Source: an uncultured Muribaculaceae bacterium
GTDB lineage: Bacteria > Bacteroidota > Bacteroidia > Bacteroidales > Muribaculaceae
Length of the DNA stretch: 46,318 nt
NCBI GenBank assembly: GCA_947628285.1
Contig: CANQZK010000002.1
Location: forward strand, 1-46,318
Direction of reading: 5' to 3'
Positions 39,282-46,318 of this stretch are shown one piece after another. The translations under genes were made by a program, and so were the position numbers. Each line of letters starts with the position of its first letter. The first letter of the stretch is position 1. The notes beneath the pieces are model-generated. The model was not told the origin of the DNA. It searched no databases and saw only the letters and a program-made list of their open reading frames with translations.

Positions 39282-40168
39282 TTGTCGTCAATATAGCGTT
39301 TGAGGATATCGCCGTAGGCGTCGATGCGGCGGTCTCGCAGGAAGGGCCACCAGCGGCGCACCTGCTCGGAGCGCTGCAGGTCGATGTCGATGAAGGCAGT
39401 CTCCTCGTTGTCGGCCGAGGCGCGGAACAGAAACTCGCCCTGCGGACCGGCCACAAAGGAATTGCCCCAGAATCTGATGCCTCCCGTGGCACCTGAGGGG
39501 TCGGGCTCGTGGCCTACCCTGTTGACTGTGACCACCGGGAGGCCGTTTGCCACGGCATGTCCGCGCTGGACGGTCACCCAGGCCTCGAGCTGACGGGCCT
39601 GCTCGTCGGCGGTGTCGCTTGACTCCCAGCCGATGGCGGTGGGATAGATGAGCATGTCTGCCCCGGCCAGGGCCATCAGGCGGGCAGCCTCGGGGTACCA
39701 CTGGTCCCAGCATACGAGGACGCCCAGTCGGCCCACGGAGGTGTCGACGGGCTTGAATCCGATATCGCCGGGTGTGAAATAAAATTTCTCATAATAAGCC
39801 GGGTCGTCCGGGATGTGCATCTTGCGGTACTTGCCGGCAACCGAGCCGTCAGCGTCGAATACCACGGCGGTGTTGTGGTAGAGTCCGGGGGCGCGGCGTT
39901 CAAACAGCGAGGTGACAATCACCACCTTGTTTTCGCGGGCCAGGCGGGCATAAAATTCCGTGGCTTCCGTATCAAGCCCGACGGCCTGATCGAAGACATC
40001 GACTGCCTCGGTCTGACAGAAGTAGAGTCCGTCGTGCAGTTCCTGATTGACAATCAGGCGAGCGCCATCGCGGGCCAGAAGTGCCGTTTTCTCGGCTATG
40101 CGCCGACGGTTGTCCTCGCGGTCGGCGGTGTTATGCTGTTGTATGATACCTGTTCTGAGTGTTTTCAT
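39278..40168 (-). CDS. aguB: N-carbamoylputrescine amidase
   Basis: A nitrilase-superfamily enzyme that converts N-carbamoylputrescine to putrescine, ammonia and CO2. From Met 40168 (MKTLRTGIIQQHNTADR...) it has 296 residues. The catalytic triad is visible: Glu in 'VNQELHDGLYF', Lys in 'GKYRKMHIPDDP' and Cys in 'GVLVCWDQWYPEAAR'. The start overlaps the aguA stop by 4 bases, so the two steps from agmatine to putrescine are translationally coupled. Confidence 0.96.
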   Translation of the reverse strand: MKTLRTGIIQQHNTADREDNRRRIAEKTALLARDGARLIVNQELHDGLYFCQTEAVDVFDQAVGLDTEATEFYARLARENKVVIVTSLFERRAPGLYHNTAVVFDADGSVAGKYRKMHIPDDPAYYEKFYFTPGDIGFKPVDTSVGRLGVLVCWDQWYPEAARLMALAGADMLIYPTAIGWESSDTADEQARQLEAWVTVQRGHAVANGLPVVTVNRVGHEPDPSGATGGIRFWGNSFVAGPQGEFLFRASADNEETAFIDIDLQRSEQVRRWWPFLRDRRIDAYGDILKRYIDDK

Positions 40169-41220
40169 ATGGGCAGTACGTCTTTGGGCAACTGCATGGT
40201 GGCGCAATGCAGCGAACCATGCTGACAGATGAGCGGCCGGCAGTCGACACGCTCGATGATATGGTGGGGATAGGCCACGCGCACAATGCGCTCGGCCAGG
40301 AGGTCGTTCTGCGGCTGTCCATATGACGGCAGCAGGACGGCATCGTTGATTACCAGATAGTTGGCATAGGTGGCAGGCAGGCGCTCGCCGTCCTCGTCGT
40401 AAATCGGGTCGGGCAGCGGCAGTTCCAGCAGGTTGTAGGGCATGCCTTCAGGGGTACGCAGGTTCATGACGGAGCTGCGCAGATTGTCAAGCATCTCGGC
40501 CTGCTGGTCCGTGTCGCGGCCGGATGTGGGATGGCCTACGAACATGATTGTGTCGTCGGGGCAGAGACGCGCCAGCGTGTCGATGTGGCCGTCGGTGTCG
40601 TCGCCTACTATGCCGCCGCCCTCCACCCACAGGATGTGGCGGGCGCCGAGTGTCGATGCGAGTTTGCGCTCTATGTCAGCGCGGTCCATGCCGGGGTTGC
40701 GTGTGGGCGTCAGCAGACAGTCCGGCGTGGTCATGATTGTGCCGCGGCCGTCGCTCTCTATCGAGCCGCCTTCAAGGATGAACGCGTTCTCGTCGCGGTA
40801 CTCGCCGCGCAGCAGGCCGGCGGCCACCATGCGGGCTGTCACGCCGTTATCGGCCGATGCCTCGAACTTGCCGCCCCAGGCGTTGAAGCTGAAGTCGGTT
40901 ATGACCGGCTTTCCGTCGGCGTCGCACGTCACGATGGGGCCGTAATCGCGCGTCCAGGTGTCATTGGTGGGGGTGTCGAAGTAGAGGATGTCGCCGGGGA
41001 CGCCGCTAAGCATATGCCGGGCACGGGATGTGTCCGGCGCCACGACTATGACAGCAGCGTGGCGTGCGATGGCCTCGACCATCCGCACATAACATTCCTC
41101 TATATCGGCCAGCATGTAGGCCCAGTCGGTGCCGGAGTGCGGCCATGCCACCATGACGGCGCCCTGGGGCTCCCACTCGGCGGGCCAGCGCACGGCGGGC
41201 TCGTTATTCTTCATTGTCAT
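40165..41220 (-). CDS. aguA: Agmatine deiminase
   Basis: AguA hydrolyses agmatine to N-carbamoylputrescine and ammonia. The 351-residue protein has the guanidino-modifying fold: 'MPAEWEPQ'-like 'WPAEWEPQGAVMVAWPH', 'NDTWTRDYGP', 'EGGSIESDGRG', 'WVEGGGIVGDDTDGHID' with the catalytic Asp/His, and nucleophile Cys in 'HGSLHCATMQLP'. It is followed directly by aguB and preceded by a small conserved gene that overlaps it. Confidence 0.96.
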   Translation of the reverse strand: MTMKNNEPAVRWPAEWEPQGAVMVAWPHSGTDWAYMLADIEECYVRMVEAIARHAAVIVVAPDTSRARHMLSGVPGDILYFDTPTNDTWTRDYGPIVTCDADGKPVITDFSFNAWGGKFEASADNGVTARMVAAGLLRGEYRDENAFILEGGSIESDGRGTIMTTPDCLLTPTRNPGMDRADIERKLASTLGARHILWVEGGGIVGDDTDGHIDTLARLCPDDTIMFVGHPTSGRDTDQQAEMLDNLRSSVMNLRTPEGMPYNLLELPLPDPIYDEDGERLPATYANYLVINDAVLLPSYGQPQNDLLAERIVRVAYPHHIIERVDCRPLICQHGSLHCATMQLPKDVLPI

Positions 41221-41443
41221 AATCGCTCAGTGAATTCCATACATCGTTGCGGTCGGCGAGGTATTCCTCGCAGAAGTCCATAAAGCCGTGCTTTTCGCTG
41301 TGTCCGTTTATGTGACACCATTCGCGGTACTGAAGGTGCAGGTCATCGTCATCGGCAATGGCGCGCTTGAATTCGGCCTCGGCTATGTCCAAACTGTGTG
41401 CCTGTTGTAAAATCTGAACGAAAAAATCAGTGATATCTTCCAT
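41204..41443 (-). CDS. Small conserved acidic protein
   Basis: From Met 41443 (MEDITDFFVQILQQAHS...) it has 79 residues, acidic and helical, with 'EAEFKRAIADDDDLHLQYREWCHINGHSEKHGF' and a C-terminal 'EEYLADRNDVWNSLSDYD'. Similar small proteins occur in Bacteroidales, with no function known to me. It overlaps aguA by 17 bases. A TACATTTG -7 box lies at 41487-41480 on the minus strand, so it may lead the agmatine operon. Confidence 0.65.
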   Translation of the reverse strand: MEDITDFFVQILQQAHSLDIAEAEFKRAIADDDDLHLQYREWCHINGHSEKHGFMDFCEEYLADRNDVWNSLSDYDNEE

Positions 41444-41589
41444 TATAATATGCAGAGATGCGAGATACAAGGTTTTGCGCAAATGTAACGAATATATTTC
41501 GGATAGGACTTATCCGAGAGGTTATTTTTAGTTAAATAAACAAAGGTGAACGCATAATCGTTTACAATAAAAACAAAATTCAATATCGT

Positions 41590-42213
41590 ATGAAAAAAAC
41601 TCTCCTCGCAGCCATAGCCCTTATAGCCATGCTTGCAACCTCATGCAGCCCGTTCACGCTGGTCAACAGCGAGACTTACAACGGCGCTGACCTGGCTCAA
41701 TACAAGACCTTCCACATCGTATCGCCGGCCGACGGTGCCCTACCCCCGGGCATGCAGCTTGTGACATACTACAACATAGCCGCCGCCATCCGCGAGCAGA
41801 TGATTGAGCGCGGCTACACCGAAGACCCCAACTCGGCCCTGCTGGTCAACATCGGCCTGACCGTGCACAAGGAAATCGAGACCGAGCCGGCGCTGCCTCC
41901 CGGCTACATGCCCTATGCCGGACCTTACTACAACGGCTATTATCCGTATTTCATGTATCCCCGCAACCTGTACTGGGACAATTATTACGCCAACGCCCGC
42001 GTAATCACGGGAATATACAAGGAGGGCGTGCTGACCATGGATATGGTGAACATCCAGCAGAAACTGCCCCTCTACTCGGCATCCGTGGCCACGATTCTTG
42101 AAAACGGCAACAGCCAGTTCCGCAACCTCAGCGGCATAGCGGAGGCCGTGCAGACCCTGTTCTCTAAATTCCCCGTTCCTCTGGAACCGCAATACCGCCT
42201 GAACAAGAAGTAA
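41590..42213 (+). CDS. DUF4136 lipoprotein
   Basis: A 207-residue lipoprotein: signal 'MKKTLLAAIALIAMLATSC' with the lipobox Cys at residue 19. 'YKTFHIVSPADG' and 'QMIERGYTEDPNSALLVNIGLTV' follow the DUF4136 pattern, and a Tyr/Pro/Gly-rich insert ('YYNGYYPYFMYPRNLYWDNYY') is typical. The C-terminal 'LFSKFPV' matches the family end. It sits in the outer membrane or periplasm; no function is known. It is a single-gene transcript with a strong terminator. Confidence 0.88.
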   Translation: MKKTLLAAIALIAMLATSCSPFTLVNSETYNGADLAQYKTFHIVSPADGALPPGMQLVTYYNIAAAIREQMIERGYTEDPNSALLVNIGLTVHKEIETEPALPPGYMPYAGPYYNGYYPYFMYPRNLYWDNYYANARVITGIYKEGVLTMDMVNIQQKLPLYSASVATILENGNSQFRNLSGIAEAVQTLFSKFPVPLEPQYRLNKK

Positions 42214-42235
42214 TGTAACAGCTCATACTTACGGG

Positions 42236-42269
42236 GCGGGGCCTGAGTCGGATTCGACTCAGGCCCCGC
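42236..42269. terminator. Strong hairpin terminator after the DUF4136 gene
   Basis: A perfect 15-bp stem GCGGGGCCTGAGTCG/CGACTCAGGCCCCGC with a 4-base loop, followed by TTT. It lies between convergent genes and may serve both. Confidence 0.9.
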
Positions 42270-42288
42270 TTTGTGATTGTAACGGCTT

Positions 42289-43260
42289 TTATGCCAATAT
42301 CTTATAAACGGTGTATGCCACGTAGCAGGCAAACATAAGCAGACCTTCGCTGCGGGTGATGGTGCGCTTCTTGTAGAACCAGCCTACAAACCAAAACAGC
42401 AGCGAGGCCCCGACCAGCGTGGAGAGGTCAAACACGCCTATCTGTCCGAACGCCAACGGCTTGATGACCGAAGTAAGGCCCAGCACGAAGAACACATTAA
42501 ATATACATGAGCCTATCACGTTGCCCAGGCACAGTCCGGGGAAGCCGCGCATGGCCGCAACGGCCGATGTGGCCAGCTCGGGCAGCGAGGTGCCGGCCGC
42601 GAGGATGGTCAGGCCGATAAGGGCCTCGGACCAGCCCAGTATGCGGGCCACGCCCACGGCGCCGTCGACAAACAACTGTCCGCCGAATATCAGCGCGGCA
42701 AGGCCGCCTACAAGGTAGACCAGTGCGCGCCACAGCGGCAACTCTTTCTGCCGGGCGCCGTCGGCGGCAACAGGTTCATCGGGCTGCGGCATGTGTTTGG
42801 CCGACGCTATGGTATAGCGCATGAACACCACGAAGAACAGCAGCAACAGCAGGCCGTCAACTCGCGTCACCACCATGGGACCGCTGTCAAGCAGCGGCGA
42901 CAGGCCCATGACCAGCAACACAACCGACGACAGAATCATCAGCGGTATCTCGTTGACCAGCACGCCGCGCGTTACCCCGATGGGCTTGATCATCGCCACT
43001 ACGCCTATGATGGCAAGGATGTTGAAGATATTGCTGCCCACAATGTTGCCCACGGCCATCTCGGTCGACGCCTTGAAGGCGCTCATCACCGACACGACCA
43101 GCTCAGGCGCGCTCGTCATCATGGAAACGATGGTCAGCCCGACTATGAAATCGGACATGCCCATGCGCTTGGCCACTGCAGCCGAGCCTTCTGTCAGATA
43201 GTTGGCGCCGCCCAGTATCAGAACCAGGCCGACCACCAACAACAGTATACTGATAAGCAC
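42289..43260 (-). CDS. Calcium/sodium antiporter (CaCA family, YrbG-like)
   Basis: A 323-residue membrane protein with two inverted repeats of five helices. The two alpha-repeats are visible: 'SMMTSAPELVVSVMSAF' with 'GNIVGSNIFNILAIIG', and 'AAGTSLPELATSAVAAM' with 'GNVIGSCIFNVFFVLG'. The central loop is 'HMPQPDEPVAADGARQ'. It exchanges sodium for calcium across the inner membrane. The second motif has Cys where the first has Asn. It lies 9 bases downstream of nadC. Confidence 0.95.
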   Translation of the reverse strand: MLISILLLVVGLVLILGGANYLTEGSAAVAKRMGMSDFIVGLTIVSMMTSAPELVVSVMSAFKASTEMAVGNIVGSNIFNILAIIGVVAMIKPIGVTRGVLVNEIPLMILSSVVLLVMGLSPLLDSGPMVVTRVDGLLLLLFFVVFMRYTIASAKHMPQPDEPVAADGARQKELPLWRALVYLVGGLAALIFGGQLFVDGAVGVARILGWSEALIGLTILAAGTSLPELATSAVAAMRGFPGLCLGNVIGSCIFNVFFVLGLTSVIKPLAFGQIGVFDLSTLVGASLLFWFVGWFYKKRTITRSEGLLMFACYVAYTVYKILA

Positions 43261-43269
43261 GGGGCGCGG

Positions 43270-44127
43270 TTATTTATCGGCCTTGAAGCTCATGTCCAGT
43301 CCCTTGACCGAGTGTGTCAATGCGCCTACGGAGATGAAGTCTACTCCGGCCTCGCCGTAGCTGCGCAGGGTGTCCAGCGTGATGCCTCCGGATGATTCAA
43401 TCTCAACCGACGGATTCTTGGAGCGGATAAGCCGAACGGCCTCGGCTGTGGCTGCGGGAGTGAAGTTATCCAGCATGATGCGGTCCACGCCGGCGGCCAG
43501 CGCCTCGTTGATTTCGGCGGTGTCGCGCACCTCCACCTCTATCTTGAGATCCTTGCCGTTCTCCTTGCACCAGGCCTTGGCACGGCCCACCGATGCGGTG
43601 ATGCCACCGGCAAAGTCGTTATGATTGTCCTTGATGAGAATCATGTCGAACAGACCGATGCGGTGGTTGGCGCCGCCGCCTATCTTTACGGCCTGTTTCT
43701 CCAACAGACGCATGCCGGGCGTAGTCTTGCGGGTGTCCAGGACCTTGGCCTTCAGCCCTTCAAGGCGCTGCTGGTACTTGGCCGTGGTGGTGGCTATGCC
43801 GCTCATGCGCTGCATGATGTTGAGCATGATGCGCTCTGTCTGGAGCAGCGAGCGCACAGGACCTTCCACCACGAAGGCAATGTCGCCGGGGCGCACATGG
43901 GCACCGTCCTCAATCATCACCGTCATCCGCAGCGACGGATCGAATTTCGCAAACACGCGGCGGGCAATGTCCACACCGGCCAGGATGCCCTCTTCCTTGA
44001 TGAGCAGATGCTGGCGGCCCATGGCGTCGGCCGGTATTGTGCTGAGGGTGGTGGCGTCGCCGTCGCCCACATCTTCGGCGAAAGCTAACGTGAGCAAATC
44101 GTCTATTAATTGGTCTTGAGTTTTCAT
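43270..44127 (-). CDS. nadC: Nicotinate-nucleotide pyrophosphorylase (quinolinate phosphoribosyltransferase)
   Basis: NadC makes nicotinate mononucleotide from quinolinate and PRPP in NAD synthesis. From Met 44127 (MKTQDQLIDDLLTLAF...) it has 285 residues. 'EDVGDGDATT', 'RIMLNIMQRMSGIAT', 'LDTRKTTPGMRLLEKQAVKIGGGANHRIGL', 'IEVEVRDTAE', 'IMLDNF' and 'IESSGGI' are the standard active-site segments. nadA and nadB are not in the window. It is divergent from rlmH, with back-to-back -7 boxes in the 55-base gap. Confidence 0.97.
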   Translation of the reverse strand: MKTQDQLIDDLLTLAFAEDVGDGDATTLSTIPADAMGRQHLLIKEEGILAGVDIARRVFAKFDPSLRMTVMIEDGAHVRPGDIAFVVEGPVRSLLQTERIMLNIMQRMSGIATTTAKYQQRLEGLKAKVLDTRKTTPGMRLLEKQAVKIGGGANHRIGLFDMILIKDNHNDFAGGITASVGRAKAWCKENGKDLKIEVEVRDTAEINEALAAGVDRIMLDNFTPAATAEAVRLIRSKNPSVEIESSGGITLDTLRSYGEAGVDFISVGALTHSVKGLDMSFKADK

Positions 44128-44143
44128 AGCTGTGATTTTTTTG

Positions 44144-44161
44144 TAATTTTGCGCAAATATA
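44144..44161. promoter_or_regulatory. Overlapping divergent -7 elements between nadC and rlmH
   Basis: TAATTTTG on the plus strand (44144-44151, toward rlmH) and TATATTTG on the minus strand (44161-44154, toward nadC) both match TAnnTTTG. Neither has a clear TTTG partner box. Confidence 0.45.
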
Positions 44162-44182
44162 ATCAAAAATCAGCAATCGCAG

Positions 44183-44656
44183 ATGAAAATTCAGCTCATT
44201 TGTATCGGGACAATGCGTGATTCCGGCTTGCGCGAGCTTGTCGACCGCTTCAGCGCGCGCATCCCGCACTATATGCCCTTCGAGGTCGTATCCCTGCCGG
44301 ATGTCAAGGCCACAAAGGCTCTGACCCCTGACCTGCAGAAGATTCGGGAGGGCGAGGCCATACTTGCGCGGGTATCGCGCGCCGACTGCATGATTCTGTT
44401 CGACGAACGAGGCCGCGAGCTGACGTCGCGCGAATTTGCCGACTTCATCAGTCGCAAGGCCAACACCCTTGGCGGCAATCTGTGCCTGGTGATAGGCGGC
44501 CCTTACGGCTTCTCGGCGGACGTATACGCACGCGCCGATGGCAGCCTGTCCCTGTCTCGCATGACCTTCACCCACGAGATGGCCCGCTTCATCGCCGCCG
44601 AACAAATCTACCGCGCCATGACCATCCTCCGCAACGAACCCTACCACCACGACTAA
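44183..44656 (+). CDS. rlmH: 23S rRNA (pseudouridine1915-N3)-methyltransferase
   Basis: RlmH methylates pseudouridine 1915 in helix 69 of 23S rRNA using SAM. The 157-residue SPOUT protein has the knot segments 'ILFDERGRELTSREFADFI', 'LCLVIGGPYGFSADVY' and the C-terminal 'MTFTHEMARFIAAEQIYRAMTILRNEPYHHD', with the conserved YHH end. Length is exactly typical. Confidence 0.97.
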   Translation: MKIQLICIGTMRDSGLRELVDRFSARIPHYMPFEVVSLPDVKATKALTPDLQKIREGEAILARVSRADCMILFDERGRELTSREFADFISRKANTLGGNLCLVIGGPYGFSADVYARADGSLSLSRMTFTHEMARFIAAEQIYRAMTILRNEPYHHD

Positions 44657-44680
44657 CGTATCCGACCCGACTATAAACTT

Positions 44681-44715
44681 AGAACTGCGGAGTGCTATGG
44701 GCATTCCGCAGTTCT
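44681..44715. terminator. Terminator between rlmH and the M23 peptidase gene
   Basis: An 11-bp perfect stem AGAACTGCGGA/TCCGCAGTTCT around a 13-base loop, between convergent genes, with only a short T run. It probably ends both transcripts. Confidence 0.75.
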
Positions 44716-44746
44716 TGATGTGTTATTTTCGTGATGTTTATCCGGG

Positions 44747-45730
44747 TCAGCGGACTCTCAGCTTCTGGCCGGGACGGAGTTTGGCGGAGGAGCTGATTCC
44801 GTTCAGACGGCACAGGGCGCGTACTGAGGTGCCGTTGCGCGATGCGATGCGTGAGAGTGAATCGCCTGAGCGGACTTTGTAGGTCTTGCTGCCGGAGGAT
44901 TTGGACGATGATTTATTGCCGGAGGATTTTGATGAGCCGTATTCGATTTTGTGGGTCGAGCGGTACTGTGCGGCATAGGCTGCGTTGGCCTCGGGCGAGA
45001 AGTTTCGGGCGTTCTGATACGTGTTCTTGTCGAAGGTATAGGTATCAGTGTGGGTTGTCTGGTTGGCGAAGTCGAAGATTGCGGCAGGGTTGATGGCATA
45101 ACCCATGTATCGGGTTTCGAAGTGCAGGTGTGAGCCGAATGAGCGGCCGGTGTTGCCTGCCAGGGCGATGGGGTCGCCGGCGTGTACATATTGGTCGGGC
45201 TCAACGAGGAATTTGGACAGGTGGCCGTAGACGGTCTCCAGGTCGTTGGTATGGCGCACCACTACGTAATAGCCGTAGCCGCGGCGCTCATATTTGGTGA
45301 GGCGGACTTTACCGTCGAAGGCTGCGCGGATGGTATCGCCGGTGTTGGCCTTGATGTCGATGCCCTTGTGCATGCGGCGGAAGCGGCGGCGATAGCCGTA
45401 AGGCGATGTGATGTAACCCGGGTGGGGCATTGCAAATTTGCTGACGTCGATTACAGCGGTCTGCGGAACTTCCGAGTTGCGGTAGCAGTTTACGAAACCG
45501 CTCTCCCATCCTTCGGTATAGATATCCCGTTCGGGCTCTTCTTCTTCCTCGAAGAGTGATTCAAGATATTTGGTGGTGTTGCCTACTTCAACTGTATTGG
45601 CCTGCGATGCTATGAGCTCGCCGTGCTGAACACCATGTTGTCCGGGGAGACGATATGTCTGGGCCGTAACTGTAAGGCCTGTGAAAATTGCTAATGCTGA
45701 GAGTATTAATGATTTTGTTGAGAAATTCAT
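44747..45730 (-). CDS. M23 family metallopeptidase with C-terminal LysM
   Basis: A 327-residue exported protein with a signal peptide ('MNFSTKSLILSALAIFTGLTVTA'). The M23 domain, at about residues 98-215, has intact zinc ligands in 'RRMHKGIDIKA' (HxxxD) and 'GSHLHFETRY' (HxH) and so should cut peptidoglycan cross-links. After a Ser/Lys-rich linker a LysM domain ('TYKVRSGDSLSRIASRNGTSV') binds glycan chains. It probably acts in cell-wall remodelling. An acidic run EEEEEPE near residue 60 precedes the catalytic part. Confidence 0.94.
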   Translation of the reverse strand: MNFSTKSLILSALAIFTGLTVTAQTYRLPGQHGVQHGELIASQANTVEVGNTTKYLESLFEEEEEPERDIYTEGWESGFVNCYRNSEVPQTAVIDVSKFAMPHPGYITSPYGYRRRFRRMHKGIDIKANTGDTIRAAFDGKVRLTKYERRGYGYYVVVRHTNDLETVYGHLSKFLVEPDQYVHAGDPIALAGNTGRSFGSHLHFETRYMGYAINPAAIFDFANQTTHTDTYTFDKNTYQNARNFSPEANAAYAAQYRSTHKIEYGSSKSSGNKSSSKSSGSKTYKVRSGDSLSRIASRNGTSVRALCRLNGISSSAKLRPGQKLRVR

Positions 45731-45771
45731 GAGTATCTGTAAGGAGAGAAATCTTCTAAGCCGGTTTTAAG

Positions 45772-46236
45772 TCAGTCCCGTTCGTCGGGAGCGTAGGTTG
45801 CAGGGAATGTGAGCGGGGTGTAATCGAAAATTTCTTCAGGGGCGAAGAAGCGGTTGATTTCGATTATGGCGTTCTCGGGCGAGTCAGATGCGTGAACGAT
45901 GTTTTCCTGGCCCGACATGCCGAAGTCGCCGCGGATAGTACCGGGGAGGGCCTTGCGGCAGTTGGTGGCGCCGACCATCGAACGGACACATTCGACAACG
46001 TCCTTGCCCTTAAGAACCATCACGATGACGGGGGTAGCCATCATGGAACGCAGCAGCGAGGGGAAGAAAGGACGGTCAACAAGATGTGCGTAATGCTCGC
46101 GAAGAATCTCTTCGGTCATCTGCATCATTTTGATACCTGTAATCACCAGGCCCTTGTGTTGGAATCGTGATAACACCTCACCTACGAGGCCACGCTGTAT
46201 TGTGGATGGTTTAAGGATTACGAACGTCTGCTCCAT
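45772..46236 (-). CDS. ndk: Nucleoside diphosphate kinase
   Basis: Ndk transfers phosphate from NTPs to NDPs through a phospho-histidine. The 154-residue protein has 'TFVILKPSTIQRGLVGEVLSRF', 'REHYAHLVDRPFF', 'GATNCRKALPGTIRGDFG' and the catalytic His in 'ENIVHASDSPENA'. The C-terminus is slightly longer than in many bacteria, as in other Bacteroidota. The 82 bases right of its start are AT-rich and show no TAnnTTTG box or gene. Confidence 0.97.
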   Translation of the reverse strand: MEQTFVILKPSTIQRGLVGEVLSRFQHKGLVITGIKMMQMTEEILREHYAHLVDRPFFPSLLRSMMATPVIVMVLKGKDVVECVRSMVGATNCRKALPGTIRGDFGMSGQENIVHASDSPENAIIEINRFFAPEEIFDYTPLTFPATYAPDERD

Positions 46237-46318
46237 GATTGTTAATTAGGGTTTACTGAATAATGCATAATATGCTGTATAACAGGTAATTAATTTGTTT
46301 AAGCATTTGTTTTTTTAA

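Noticed and set aside
42293-43395. Long plus-strand frames opposite antiporter, miaB, ftsK, valS and others
   Set aside because: These are shadows of GC-rich genes: no conserved motifs, His/Arg/Pro-rich composition, and full overlap with well-supported genes.
1-46318. CRISPR array or insertion sequence
   Set aside because: No regularly spaced repeat with unique spacers and no transposase-like protein were found; the only recombinase is the phage integrase.

Overview
The window joins two kinds of DNA. Bases 1 to about 20.5 kb are the early half of an integrated temperate phage (or a phage-derived element) running off the left edge. Bases about 20.5 to 46.3 kb are an ordinary chromosomal backbone of a member of the Bacteroidales. 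The host call rests on several things: type IX secretion features (a T9SS plug protein and a C-terminal sorting-like domain), the Bacteroidota-type promoters (TTTG, 20 bases, TAnnTTTG), no clear Shine-Dalgarno sequences, and families such as DUF3109, DUF4136 and DUF4494. The backbone is strongly GC-biased at third positions; the prophage is visibly less so. A gut lineage such as Muribaculaceae would fit, but I cannot prove the family from sequence alone.

Prophage layout, right to left: severed host tRNA-Arg half, element-borne intact tRNA-Arg(CCG), tyrosine integrase, a short rightward lysogeny operon (two repressor-like proteins around a small unknown), a divergent control region, then one long leftward early operon. 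That operon encodes two regulators, small unknowns, a Rad50/SbcC-like ATPase whose frame is cut by a single TGA at its zinc hook, RecT, an MBL-fold hydrolase, DUF4494, HU, a winged-helix replication protein that appears to carry an iteron origin inside its gene, a DnaC-like helicase loader, a MazG-like protein, a NUMOD4 protein, a GNAT-YopX fusion, SSB and a VRR-NUC nuclease. Next comes a 7-deazaguanine DNA-modification cassette (ParB-like, DpdA-like, QueE, QueD, FolE). The packaging genes follow: TerS, then the N-terminal part of TerL at the left edge.

Backbone layout: ung, T9SS plug protein and DUF3109 form a rightward operon. It faces a leftward small membrane protein, NSS transporter and miaB. 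Next are a CoA-transferase gene (+); a leftward block of rpe-dedA and ftsK-lolA-like-trxB-crcB; valS (+); a secreted glycoside hydrolase; an agmatine-degradation operon (aguA-aguB plus small genes, -); a DUF4136 lipoprotein (+); a Ca/Na antiporter and nadC (-); rlmH (+); an M23/LysM peptidase; and ndk (-).

The observations most worth checking are: the deazaguanine cassette without queC; the TGA that separates the two halves of the Rad50-like protein with a stem-loop directly behind it; the arrangement of a broken host tRNA-Arg plus an element-borne replacement; the 12-bp iteron array with an AT-rich flank inside the replication gene; and a recurrent AGCAA element just upstream of several prophage start codons.
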